This document shows, piece after piece, positions 9,019-17,000 of a stretch of DNA of 64,000 bases. The translations under genes and the position numbers were made by a program. The first letter of the stretch is position 1. The number at the start of each line of letters is the position of its first letter. The DNA is from Shinella fusca (GTDB lineage Bacteria; Pseudomonadota; Alphaproteobacteria; Rhizobiales; Rhizobiaceae). Below the pieces are notes generated by a model. That model was not told where the DNA came from. It saw only the letters and a list, made by a program, of their open reading frames with translations, and did not search any database. The stretch lies in NCBI RefSeq assembly GCF_014203155.1, contig NZ_JACHIK010000002.1, positions 1 through 64,000 of the forward strand. Direction: 5' to 3'.

Positions 9019-9804
9019 TCAGCCGGCTGCACCGGAACCATTGAGCCAGAGGCTCATCAGGGCGGCGCGGCTCTTCACGCCGTATTTGCGAAAGATGGCG
9101 ACGACATGCTGATGCGTGGTGGAATCGGCAAGGCCGATCTGACGCGCGATGCTTTTCTCGGTCGCACCGGTCAGCAGCAGTTGCAGAACTTTCTGCTCCG
9201 TCGGCGTCAGGGGAGCCTTCGCCACCATAAGGCCATGGCTCAGCATCAGGTGGCGATGGAACCATTTGATGCCGCGCAGGGCATAGGCCAGCAGTGCGAG
9301 CGTGTCATCGGAGATAGAATGAGGCGAATAGAAGGCGAAATGCGACTCGCATTCTTCGTTCAGCGGGAAGGCGACGAAGGCCACGTCATGGATATCACAA
9401 AAGCCGTAGTGCTTTCGATAGAATGGCGTGTCGAACCAATCGGCCGGCAGATCCCGGCGCAAAGAATAGGTTCGGAAGATGCCGACATTCTTGAGGGGGA
9501 TCAGGAAGGACGGATCGATGTCCCGACGATCCCAGACGTCCATCACACCTGCCATATGCTTGTCGTCGGACTGCAGCAGGGCGGGGTGAAGCGCTTCGCC
9601 GACGGCCACGCGCCAACCCAGCAACGGATCTGTTTCGTCCGCGCCCTTCATACGAATCGCCCCGGCCCAAGTGGCATTCCAAACCCCGCCGAGCTCGGAA
9701 AGGCGCGTCATTGCATGGGCGACAGCAGCCTTCGACTGACTCAGATCAAAATCGGACAGTTCGTCCCATAAGCAATGTATTTGTTCTCGGCGCTCGTCAA
9801 ACAT
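9019..9804 (-). CDS. LuxR-family transcriptional regulator
   Basis: The product is 261 residues. The C-terminus carries a GerE/LuxR helix-turn-helix: LTPTEQKVLQLLLTGATEKS followed by IARQIGLADSTTHQHVVAIF (about 195-245). The N-terminal 180 residues show no receiver motif and no convincing autoinducer-binding motif, so its signal is unknown. I prefer the ATG at 9804, with GAGAAG just upstream, over a TTG at 9831. It lies 180 bases upstream of the autotransporter on the same strand and could control it. Confidence 0.8.
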   Translation of the reverse strand: MFDERREQIHCLWDELSDFDLSQSKAAVAHAMTRLSELGGVWNATWAGAIRMKGADETDPLLGWRVAVGEALHPALLQSDDKHMAGVMDVWDRRDIDPSFLIPLKNVGIFRTYSLRRDLPADWFDTPFYRKHYGFCDIHDVAFVAFPLNEECESHFAFYSPHSISDDTLALLAYALRGIKWFHRHLMLSHGLMVAKAPLTPTEQKVLQLLLTGATEKSIARQIGLADSTTHQHVVAIFRKYGVKSRAALMSLWLNGSGAAG

Positions 9805-9919
9805 CAGGCACTTCTCAAAATCTCGAAACAAACTTCCCGGGATTGATCTATCGCATTCTGCTGTGATTGGTTTGGAGAAGCTAACCCAAGTGCATCATGC
9901 CGGTGTTGAGGGTAGGGGA

Positions 9920-10192
9920 TCACCCCGCTTCTTGCAAATGAGCCATAAACACCTCGGCCGGCGTCCTGTAACCGAGGCACCTTCGGGGTTGGTCATTCAG
10001 GTGTCGGGCGAGTTGGTTGAGATCACCCTGTGATATGGCTGCCAGGTCGGTATCGCCCGACATGAAGCGGCGAATGCGCTTGTTGGCGTTTTCCACGGCA
10101 CCTTTTTGGTGCGCTGGGGTCGCAGAACCAGCTGCGCGCACCGATACCATCTTCCAAAGCCCTGAAGCCGGCAAACTCCGTGCCGCGGTCAC
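9920..10192 (-). pseudogene. IS30-family transposase, C-terminal fragment with a frameshift
   Basis: The complement reads DRGTEFAGFRALEDGIGARS, then WFCDPSAP. After a frame change at the AAAAA near 10100 it continues QKGAVENANKRIRRFMSGDT and DLNQLARHLNDQPRRCLGYR, ending EVFMAHLQEAG. This contains the last D and the E of the IS30 DDE catalytic triad. The N-terminal two thirds are missing and the frame is broken, so it is inactive. The element end is probably near 9890. Confidence 0.85.
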
Positions 10193-10522
10193 CCGATCCG
10201 CCTTAGCAACTCGCCGCCCCTTGGCGCGGCTAACGGCCTATATCACAGGCGGCTTGTCGCCGAACGTCCGAAAATATGCCGATCCGACGTCGCTGGGTGC
10301 GCAGGAAGCGAACGGGAGGGAAGATCCGCTGTAGGCTCGTCATGCCGAATCTCCGTTCGGCACAGGGAGTCAGAAATTCGATGATTTGGGAACCCCTCTA
10401 TGAGTCGCCGTCAGCGCTCGTTGGTATTATGCCTTCCTCACCAACGCATGAGTGCGGTTGCCAAAATTGTCATGGTTGACGAAGTTGCTTCGAAAGACCA
10501 TCTTCTTTTCAGGAGAACCACT
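10193..10522. other. Non-coding stretch with one arm of a distant inverted repeat
   Basis: No convincing gene lies here. Bases 10227-10335 are nearly the reverse complement of 15701-15808. Just after it is a perfect 7-base stem, TGCCGAA and TTCGGCA (10342-10361), without a T tract. The promoter of the Xre/RES module should be in the right part, but I cannot place it. Confidence 0.5.
10227..10335. repeat. About 110-base inverted repeat, arm A
   Basis: The complement begins GCCTACAGCGGATCTTCCCT and ends near GATATAGGCCGTTAG. It matches 15701-15808 with about eight mismatches by eye. Between the arms lie RES/Xre, VapBC and HigBA. It is probably a scrap of the same ancestral sequence captured twice. 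Confidence 0.75.
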
Positions 10523-11221
10523 ATGGCTCAGAAGATCCAGTCCAAGTCGCCGAAAACCAACAACGACAGTCCGAACTCCGTCATGACGATGTACGTTCTT
10601 GACGCGAACCCCTTTGAGGGGATCGCCGGGTTCCAATTGCCTGCCGGCGCGCACCTTGCCGTGGTGACTTCGCAGCCGGAAACAGCGAGCGCCGTCGCCC
10701 GAACCGTCGGGAAGCGCTTTCGCGGCAATAGCATGGTGGTTCGAAGAATGCGCCAACTTGCGAGAGCCAAAGAGCGTGCTCAGCCGACCAGCGCAGTCAA
10801 CAAGGCGGCCTTCGAGCCGGATGCACGCAGCCAGGCTGTGCTTCAGGGCGTCCGGATCGCGCAGAACGACTTAAAGGCGGCCGGCGGCGCCTTCGATCTG
10901 GAGCAGGTCAGGACACTTCTGCATGGCGTCTCCCGTCAGGCCGTAGATAAGCGCGTGCAAGAGGGAAGTTTGCTTGCCGTTCCTGGTCCGAGCAACAGAC
11001 GCTGCTATCCGACCCTTCAGTTCAACCGGGATGGTACTGTTGTGACAGGTCTCAGGGAAGTACAAGATTCCCTATCTGTTGAGAGCCCCTGGGCGGTTCT
11101 GAACTTCCTTGCGCAACCGGATGTTCGCCTGAATGGGCGGAAACCAATTGACGTTCTGCGAGAGGGGAACCTGCAGTTGGTACTCGACGCAGCCAACCGC
11201 TACGGTGAGCAGGGCGCGTGA
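10523..11221 (+). CDS. Antitoxin of a RES-type toxin-antitoxin module (Xre/MbcA/ParS-like toxin-binding domain)
   Basis: The product is 232 residues. The C-terminal SPWAVLNFLAQPDVRLNGRK and PIDVLREGNLQLVLDAAN match the Xre/MbcA/ParS toxin-binding domain (formerly DUF2384). The middle part, LEQVRTLLHGVSRQAVDKRV, looks like a DNA-binding segment. AGGAG is 8 bases before the ATG at 10523, which decides the start over upstream in-frame ATGs. It would neutralise and autoregulate the RES toxin encoded next, with which it overlaps by 4 bases. The long N-terminal part is less usual for the family. Confidence 0.75.
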   Translation: MAQKIQSKSPKTNNDSPNSVMTMYVLDANPFEGIAGFQLPAGAHLAVVTSQPETASAVARTVGKRFRGNSMVVRRMRQLARAKERAQPTSAVNKAAFEPDARSQAVLQGVRIAQNDLKAAGGAFDLEQVRTLLHGVSRQAVDKRVQEGSLLAVPGPSNRRCYPTLQFNRDGTVVTGLREVQDSLSVESPWAVLNFLAQPDVRLNGRKPIDVLREGNLQLVLDAANRYGEQGA

Positions 11222-11805
11222 CCGTCCCCCTGCCTCCTGCCGATCTGCATAGCCGCAATCCGAAAATGGTCCCGATCCCCGTGGGGAGTGACCTGCATCG
11301 ATTCTACACGGCAATTTATGAACCGATCTTCTTCGATCGATCGACAAGCGGACGCTTCAATGCTCCCGACGGGTCATTCAGGGTGCTCTACGTCGCACGG
11401 TTGGTCAATGGAGCGTTCGCCGAAACGTTCCTGCGATCACCTGGAAGCACTTTGATCGATAGCGGCCTCTTGAGACGCAGGGGATATGTTCGCCTCAAGA
11501 CGGTCTCGCCGTTGAAACTGATCGACCTCACCGGCCCGGGCCTCGCGATGATTGGCGCCACGGCGGAAGTCCCTCATTCGGGTCTTCCTTACGACGCTCC
11601 GCAAGCCTGGGCAAAAGCATTGTTCGAGCATCCGGCGAGCGCTGACGGAATTGCCTATCATGCTCGCCATGATGATACCGAACTTTGCTACGCGATCTTC
11701 GACCGCGCCGAGTCCGCCATTAAGGAGGCGTCTCGTGAACTCGATCTCGATCAGGACTGGTTTTGGCGAGCGGGCGCCTCCTATGGGGTCGGTTTGGCTC
11801 CCTAG
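11218..11805 (+). CDS. RES-domain toxin
   Basis: The product is 195 residues starting at a GTG that overlaps the antitoxin stop. RES-family features are LHRFYTAIYEPIFF and GRFNAPDGSFRVLYVARLVN, with the catalytic-type Glu in GAFAETFLRSPG. Members of this family consume NAD+ by ADP-ribosyl transfer or NADase activity and stop growth until the antitoxin recovers. The order antitoxin then toxin and the overlap are typical. I see no frameshift, so the module looks functional. Confidence 0.8.
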   Translation: MTVPLPPADLHSRNPKMVPIPVGSDLHRFYTAIYEPIFFDRSTSGRFNAPDGSFRVLYVARLVNGAFAETFLRSPGSTLIDSGLLRRRGYVRLKTVSPLKLIDLTGPGLAMIGATAEVPHSGLPYDAPQAWAKALFEHPASADGIAYHARHDDTELCYAIFDRAESAIKEASRELDLDQDWFWRAGASYGVGLAP

Positions 11806-11954
11806 CAGTTCGACACGCGACTGCGATAGCAATCAGCTGTGAAGCAGCTCTCCAGGCTAGGCAATGGAGCGTTGGGTTGGCTCACGGCAATGTAGGTCCA
11901 AGCGCTCGTGGGTGTATCGTCAATGACGACAGTGGCCAACACTCTCTTCGGGAG

Positions 11955-12149
11955 CGGGACCTACAAGTCTCGCCGGGCGACGCGGAAAAGGTCGTCTCGG
12001 CGATCATCGCGACGGCCGACCCGCAGGCGTCGCCCCTGCGGCTAGCGCTCGGCAGCGACGCCTACGGCGCGATGCATCGGGCGCTCAGCGAGCGTCTCGC
12101 CGAACTCGAGGGTCAGAAGGACCTCGCCGCCTCGACCGACGAACAATAG
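11955..12149 (+). pseudogene. Short-chain dehydrogenase/reductase, C-terminal fragment
   Basis: The frame reads VSPGDAEKVVSAIIATADPQ, then ASPLRLALGSDAYGAMHRAL and SERLAELEGQKDL before a stop at 12149. This resembles the extreme C-terminus of classical SDR oxidoreductases, where a substrate-loop tail ends in LRLxLGSDA. The Rossmann fold and the YxxxK active site are absent. The ATG upstream in the frame lies in unrelated sequence. Confidence 0.65.
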
Positions 12150-13050
12150 TGCGCTCGCCGCATCCCAACTCGACTGCCGCCCTCTGGTGACCGCGCGGTC
12201 CCCGCAGCCGCGTGGCTGCACATATTGTCTCGACCTTCGCGGAACACAGGGCGATGCTCGCCTGTAGCGGGTCAATTGTCTGGCTTGTGGAGGGGATGGC
12301 CATGCGAAAATCGGCACACGCATCCCGCTTAAAGCGCAGCCCGCCCATCGAACCTATCTGGAGGCGTTGGCGCGCGCCACGGCGCAAATGGACGAAGATC
12401 CAGTAGAGTTATGCCGACCGCTTCTTTCGGATACATCGTTGCTGCTCACGCGCACCCGCCACGCGTTCTCATACCTTGGCTGTTCGAGGATCTGGCAGAC
12501 TAAATGGGACCGAATTCCGTGCGCGCTTGGCGAAAATGAGAAAGGTCAAAGGATGCGGGCAAACTCTAGGTTATCGGGGGCCGCATGTTTCCCAGGCGAT
12601 CAAGCTAGTCGCCATCGACCATGTATTGGAATGTGCTCTCGGTCAGGGGCAACAGATAAAGGTGCAGGCAATCGAGGAAATCGCACAAATACGACAAGCG
12701 GTTCGGCTGAGAAAAGTAACAGAAACAAACCTCTCGCGAGTTCCATAAGATAGATTACGCGATTTTTTACATGTGGGGGGGTACATTCTATTTCCAAGTG
12801 CGACATGCCAATAATTTCAATGGCTTCGTCGCAAAGTTAGAATGTTCTGTTTCTGCAAAGTTGGAATGTCACACTCCCCGCGTTTGACTGGCGCCTGGTC
12901 GCGGAAAACTCGATCTCCTTGAGGCCCGCGTCATAGGGCCAAACTGAACGTCACCAAAAGCGCGTCAGAGCCCTTATTCCACGCCGAAACACATCCACTA
13001 CGTTGCTTGTGGACACAACTTGCCTACGCCGCAGCCGATTCATAGGTGAC
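12150..13050. other. Gene-poor stretch with possible IS21-type end
   Basis: I do not find an intact gene in these 900 bases. Near 12290-12480 one plus-strand frame looks protein-like (GHAKIGTRIPLKAQ, then HRTYLEALARATAQMDEDP) but I do not recognise it. At 12831-12872, GCAAAGTT(A/G)GAATGT occurs twice in tandem, which resembles the repeated terminal motifs of IS21-family elements. No istA or istB follows. Confidence 0.35.
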
Positions 13051-13067
13051 CCGAAAACTGCGCTTAC

Positions 13068-13729
13068 AATTTACCGACGCGCTCAAGGCTATGAAGAAAC
13101 CAGGCGGACCGCCGCTTCAGGCACTGGCCTTCTTCGAGGCGCTCTACAAGGTGGAGCGGCTGGCGCGGGAAACCGACGTGACCAAGGGTGAGACGCGTGC
13201 CGATCTTACCCGACGGCTCCGTCAGACGCATAGCCTTCCAGTGTTAGCGGCGTTCAGGAAATGGCTCGACGACCTTGCCCCCAAGGTGCTGCCCAAGGGC
13301 AAGCTTGGCAAGGCCATCTCCTATACTCGCAACCAGTGGGATTACCTGATCCGCTATGTCGAAAACGGACACGCGCCGATCGACAACAACCTGCTTGAGC
13401 GCGACATCAGGCCGTTTTGCACCGGACGCAATAGCTGGCTGTTCAGCGATACGCCTGCCGGTGCCAAAGCCAGCGCCGTCGTTTACAGCCTCATGCTGAC
13501 CTGCCGTGCCTGCGGTATCGATCCATACGTCTGGCTGCGCTTCGTTCTCACCGAACTGCCGCAGCGCCCGGCTGAGGACGACATTACCGACTTGCTACCC
13601 TTCAACTTCGCCAAGGCTCAGGCCGCACCATGATGCGACGGTAGCATCGCGCTTGTGTCCATAACCTCCATGATGGACACAAGCCTAATCAAACCTCATC
13701 CAGGTGCAGGAACTGAAAATCGCGCTTAC
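13068..13729 (+). mobile_element. IS66 right-end fragment, direct repeat of 4617-5277
   Basis: From AATTTACCGACGCGCTC onward the sequence repeats the end of the IS66 at 4617-5277 with only a few substitutions, mostly after the tnpC stop. It finishes with the same tip, GAAAATCGCGCTTAC. It is fused on its left to CCGAAAACTGCGCTTAC (13051-13067), which is itself like an IS66 right tip, so the junction marks a recombination point. It contains the last 188 or so codons of tnpC (stop at 13633), with no start of its own. Confidence 0.85.
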
Positions 13730-13990
13730 GCTGAACCATCCGGAAGCTCCGGAAGGTTGGCAGGTCTGGGACCTCCTCCTGCGCTTGACCGGACAGTTGC
13801 GCATCGCCGGCGGCATGGGCACCAGCGTCATCATCGGTTGGGACATGGGTGCTGCACTCGCCATGGCGCAGGCGCTTGGCGTCGATCCGCTCATTGCCGC
13901 CGACTGCCTGCCTGCGATCGAAGCGGTGATGGTGCGCAAGCTCAACGAACAGATGGCGGCCGAACGTGGCCGATGCGACGAGGGTCAGGG
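13730..13990 (+). pseudogene. Unrecognised protein fragment cut by the IS66 end
   Basis: Directly after the IS66 tip the frame reads LNHPEAPEGWQVWDLLLRLT, then GWDMGAALAMAQALGVDPL and AIEAVMVRKLNEQ. It looks like genuine coding sequence, and similar Trp-rich segments occur in small phage-region proteins, but I cannot name the family. Its N-terminus is replaced by IS66 and its C-terminus runs into the antisense VapC gene, so it is a fragment. Confidence 0.4.
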
Positions 13991-14365
13991 CTTGATCTTC
14001 TCGACCAATGTCACCCCCGGCAATCCATCGAAATGTGCATCACAGGTGATAAGATCGGCATTGTGTGTGCGGGCCGTGGAAAACACGATGGCATCGGCGG
14101 TTGCCAATTTGTGCGCCCGGCAAACGTCAGCCGCCGCCAGTGCAATTTCGGTGTCGAGCGGCACAATATGACAAAGCTGCGTGAAGGCGATCACCTGATC
14201 CGCCTTGTCCTCGCCAACCTCACGCACCAGCCACTTCGCAAGTTCGAGTTGCACAATGGTTGGTACCAGCCAGTCGGATTGCTCGGGCAGATGTCGGGCG
14301 ACGAGTTCGCCGGTCGGTGAACCAATCAGCCATTCGATCCAAGCAGAGGTATCGACAAGATGCAT
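13985..14365 (-). CDS. vapC: PIN-domain ribonuclease toxin VapC
   Basis: The product is 126 residues with the PIN acidic residues in order: MHLVDTSAWIEWL (D5), LELAK (E), and ATADAIVFSTARTHNADLIT, then CDAHF (D). These hold Mg2+ in an RNA-cleaving site; VapC toxins usually cut tRNA or rRNA. The ATG overlaps the antitoxin stop as ATGA. Length and motifs are normal, so the toxin looks active. Confidence 0.9.
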   Translation of the reverse strand: MHLVDTSAWIEWLIGSPTGELVARHLPEQSDWLVPTIVQLELAKWLVREVGEDKADQVIAFTQLCHIVPLDTEIALAAADVCRAHKLATADAIVFSTARTHNADLITCDAHFDGLPGVTLVEKIKP

Positions 14366-14577
14366 CAGACGCGATCCATCCGGTCGCGGTAGTCACTGGG
14401 TGATGCACCCTTGGCGATGCCAGCCAATGCTTCCCGCTTGGGCACGGGGACCAGAAGGACACCCGCTCCCTTGGGAATGAATGCAAAGGTCAGGCCCGCC
14501 TCCCAATGCTGGGCTGCGCGGATAGCCTTGGGAATCGAAATCTGGAATTTCGATGACAGGGTCGCAGTTTCGTTCAT
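14365..14577 (-). CDS. vapB: AbrB-type antitoxin VapB
   Basis: The product is 70 residues with a SpoVT/AbrB swapped-hairpin DNA-binding start: ATLSSKFQISIPKAIRAA. The C-terminal tail would wrap VapC. I prefer the ATG at 14577, since GGAG lies 7 bases upstream; another ATG is at 14583. It is coupled to vapC by a 4-base overlap and should repress its own promoter together with VapC. Confidence 0.85.
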   Translation of the reverse strand: MNETATLSSKFQISIPKAIRAAQHWEAGLTFAFIPKGAGVLLVPVPKREALAGIAKGASPSDYRDRMDRV

Positions 14578-14583
14578 CGTCAT

Positions 14584-14964
14584 ACTCCAACTTGATCGAT
14601 ATACGAAACGTAAGACAAAACTTTTCCTTCTTCAAGGATTCTCCTAACTATGGCAGGAAAGCGCGTCTCCGTCCGGCGCATCGCCGAGGGCGGCCGGAAT
14701 ACCGTAGCGACCATCCCGACGGTTACGGCTACCGCATCAGGAGGTTATCTTCATGGACGAGGCGAATCCGATGTCGTCGCCCATGAAGGCGAAGGGAGTT
14801 GGCGAACTCGGTCTGTGCGGGGTCGCGAACGCCATTCCTCCCCTGACGGTTGACGAACGATGCGGGGGTCTGCACGATTTGAGGAACTCGATACAGAAAT
14901 CAGTTTCCAAGTTGGGAATTTTGGGCTTGTTTCCAAATTGGGAACGCGCTAAATAGGAGCAGGC
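14584..14964. other. Region between divergent VapBC and HigBA modules
   Basis: Apart from the two operator-like sites at 14904-14944, I see no gene. The stretch must contain the promoters of both modules. Confidence 0.4.
14904..14944. promoter_or_regulatory. Two palindromic operator sites before higBA
   Basis: TTTCCAAGTTGGGAA (14904-14918) and TTTCCAAATTGGGAA (14930-14944) are near-identical palindromes 26 bases apart. They lie just before the ribosome-binding site of the toxin gene. They are good candidates for autorepression by the HigA-type antitoxin. No binding evidence exists here. Confidence 0.65.
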
Positions 14965-15276
14965 GTGAACGTTATCGCTAAGTCCGCTTTGGTCAATTTC
15001 TGGAATAGCCTGCCGAAAGGCGCGCCGAGAGAAACCGCTGGAGCGGCGATGACGGAATGGTATGCCACCGCATCGAAGGCAAACTGGAGCAATTTCAGTG
15101 AGCTGAAGAAAACCTTCAACTCGGCCGATATCGTCGCCGGCAACAAAGTGATTTTTGACGTGGGTGGCAACAAGTACCGCATCGTGGGATTGGTCGCATT
15201 TCGGACGAAACGGATTTTCGTTCTGTTTGTCGGGACGCATGCCCAGTATGACGCGATTGACGTAGCAAAACTCTGA
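14965..15276 (+). CDS. higB: HigB-type mRNA interferase toxin
   Basis: The product is 103 residues in the HigB_toxin (RelE-like) family, with NFWNSLPKGAPRETA near the start, then WSNFSELKKTFNSADIV and GNKYRIVGLVAFRTKRIFVL, ending in the conserved THAQYDAID. These toxins cut mRNA on the ribosome. The GTG start has AGGAG 6 bases upstream. The toxin-first order and the following HTH antitoxin are typical of higBA. Confidence 0.85.
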   Translation: MNVIAKSALVNFWNSLPKGAPRETAGAAMTEWYATASKANWSNFSELKKTFNSADIVAGNKVIFDVGGNKYRIVGLVAFRTKRIFVLFVGTHAQYDAIDVAKL

Positions 15277-15292
15277 TGTGAGGAAAGGCGAC

Positions 15293-15673
15293 ATGTTGAA
15301 TTTGAAAGCTTTCCGAACCCTTCAGAGTGAAGACGAGTACAACGCCGCATTGAAGGAAGTTCGGCCGTATTTCGAGAACGAACCGCAGGAAGGCTCTGAA
15401 GACGCGGCTCATTTTGACGCGCTCGTTCTTCTGATCGGAGAGTATGAAGGTAAAAACTACCCAATCCCGGCGGCAAGTCCGGTGGAGGTGGTCAAGTCGG
15501 TGATGGCTGCTAACAACTACACTCGTGCGGATCTGGTAGCCGTTATCGGCTCCAAAGCGCGTGCCGCTGACCTTCTGAACGGCAAGCGGGAAATCAATCT
15601 CGAACAGATCCGAAAGCTCAGCAAGGAATGGAACATTCCAGCTGGCTCATTGATTGGTGACGTTGCCGCTTAA
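15293..15673 (+). CDS. higA: HigA-type antitoxin with helix-turn-helix
   Basis: The product is 126 residues. The C-terminal half is an Xre-like DNA-binding domain: SVMAANNYTRADLVAVIGSK followed by LLNGKREINLEQIRKLSKEW. The N-terminal half, ALVLLIGEYEGKNYPIP, is the usual acidic HigA part. The ATG at 15293 follows GAGGAAAGG, better than a GTG at 15278. It neutralises HigB and probably binds the two palindromes upstream of higB. A weak hairpin, TAACAG and CTGTTA, follows the stop at 15671-15687. Confidence 0.85.
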   Translation: MLNLKAFRTLQSEDEYNAALKEVRPYFENEPQEGSEDAAHFDALVLLIGEYEGKNYPIPAASPVEVVKSVMAANNYTRADLVAVIGSKARAADLLNGKREINLEQIRKLSKEWNIPAGSLIGDVAA

Positions 15674-15700
15674 CAGTGACGCTGTTACGTACACCGCCTT

Positions 15701-15808
15701 GCCTACAGCGGATCTTCCCTCCCCTTCGCTTCCTGCGCACCCAGCGACGTTGGATCGGCATATTTTCGGACGTTCGGCGATGAGCCGACTCCGATATAGG
15801 CCGTTAGC
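15701..15808. repeat. About 110-base inverted repeat, arm B
   Basis: It is nearly the reverse complement of 10227-10335, with about eight differences. It ends exactly where IS630 transposase homology begins (about 15809), which suggests that it was joined there by a transposition or recombination event. Confidence 0.75.
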
Positions 15809-16243
15809 GGTCGGGCCGGTGTGCCGCACGGCCATTGGAAAACCACCACTTTCACCGGCGCACTCAGGCTGTCCGGCATGACCGCGCCATTCGTCTACGA
15901 CGGTGCCATGAACGGCAACGTGTTTCGCGCTTATGTCGAGCAGATGCTGGTTCCCACGCTTGCCGCAGGCGATGTCGTCATCATGGATAACTTGCCCGCC
16001 CACAAGGTCGCTGGCGTCCGTGACGCCATCGAAGCAGAGAGCGTGGGCCTGCTCCACCTGCCGCCTTACAGTCCCGACTTTAACCCCATCGAAAATGCAT
16101 TCGCAAAGCTCAAGGTGTTGATGCGGGCAAGGGCCGAACGAACCATCTCTGCTCTCTGGAACGCCGCCAGTTCCATCATCGAGCTCCTCACCCCCACAGA
16201 ATGCGCCAACTACTTCAGGGCAGCAGGATATGAACCGGATTAA
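15809..16243 (+). pseudogene. IS630-family transposase, C-terminal part
   Basis: The frame reads VPHGHWKTTTF, then VVIMDNLPAHKV (second catalytic D) and LLHLPPYSPDFNPIENAFAK (catalytic E), and ends AAGYEPD. This is the last 140 or so residues of an IS630/Tc1-type transposase. The N-terminal HTH and first catalytic D are missing, so it is inactive. Confidence 0.85.
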
Positions 16244-16249
16244 ACCGGA

Positions 16250-16322
16250 CGTGCTCTATATCGCACGCGATCTCGAAACCGCGATCGCCGAGACGATTAT
16301 TCGGGATAGGTTCGAGGGGTGA
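16250..16322 (+). pseudogene. RES-domain protein, small fragment
   Basis: After the IS630 remnant the frame reads VLYIARDLETAIAETIIRD, then RFEG and a stop at 16322. This matches the RES-domain strand-helix with the acidic active-site residue (AETIIRD). Only about 24 codons are left. It indicates a second, destroyed RES module. Confidence 0.5.
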
Positions 16323-16324
16323 GC

Positions 16325-16572
16325 CATGGCATCCGCGGGGATGTAGGGGATTGTCGAGAGCACGTCATAGTGGGCTGCGAGCTGCGGTTTGTCACCTGAC
16401 CCGCTATAGATCAACGACCCGCTCTTCAGGTGCATGTCGCCATTGCCGTGATGGCTGCCAGAGCCAACCGGCGGGCGAACTCAAGAGAAGCGATGGACGA
16501 CACGGCAACGTTCAAGGGCTGCGGCGATATCATGATAGGCGGCACCCTCGTATTTCCGCGAAGGATATGCGT
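16325..16572 (-). pseudogene. HipA-type kinase toxin, decayed fragment
   Basis: The complement reads PSRKYEGAAYHDIAAAL, then after a frameshift FARRLALAAIT, then after another GNGDMHLKSGSLIYSG and YDVLSTIP. It parallels the intact HipA at 25870-27129 almost base for base (compare 26113-26350). It includes the catalytic loop but has at least two frameshifts. Confidence 0.85.
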
Positions 16573-16616
16573 TGCGAGCGACCAGATATTCATACTGCGC
16601 GCAGGCCGAACGGTCT

Positions 16617-17000
16617 TCAGATTGCCAGTATTTCCGCTGCGCGCTGGAGAGGAACATCAAGAATGATGTCTGAGTAGTCGACGCGGGGAGCCTGCGTTTT
16701 GCCTGCCCCCTTCTCGAAACGCACCAGACCGAACCTCTCCATTGTGCGTAATGTGCGCGATAGATTGGATGGTGCCCGACCGGTCTTTTCAGCCAGTTCG
16801 TTCATTGAGCCGGGCTTTGTGGCCGCGATCAACGCAAGAAGCTCCCTATTGCGATCCGAAAGCACTTTCGCAAAGCTCTCCATGGAGGTGAACCACACCT
16901 TGGGATCATCGGCCGCGGGCTTGAGTTGGCCGCGCGCAATGGCCATCGTGCGCTTCTTGTAATCCTCGTAAGAGGCAATACCTACCTTGAGTGCGGTCAT
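16617..17000 (-). CDS. MarR-like winged-helix antitoxin (TumA/HVO_A0114-like)
   Basis: The product is 127 residues with a winged helix: LALIAATKPGSMNELAEKTG followed by RAPSNLSRTLRTMERFGLV (about 60-100). Such proteins partner with the TumE/DUF6516-type toxin as a type II module. Its start overlaps the stop of the upstream putative toxin by a few bases, which supports co-translation. The family label is from memory of this gene pair, not from a search. Confidence 0.65.
   Translation of the reverse strand: MTALKVGIASYEDYKKRTMAIARGQLKPAADDPKVWFTSMESFAKVLSDRNRELLALIAATKPGSMNELAEKTGRAPSNLSRTLRTMERFGLVRFEKGAGKTQAPRVDYSDIILDVPLQRAAEILAI

Noticed and set aside
12476-12748. A 90-codon plus-strand frame in the gene-poor stretch
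   Set aside because: No family, no ribosome-binding site, and it overlaps another equally weak frame.
14737-14800. A minus-strand segment reading MGDDIGFASSMKI, resembling the start of arylsulfatases
   Set aside because: Only a few residues match, they lie at the end of a frame instead of the start, and no other sulfatase motif follows.
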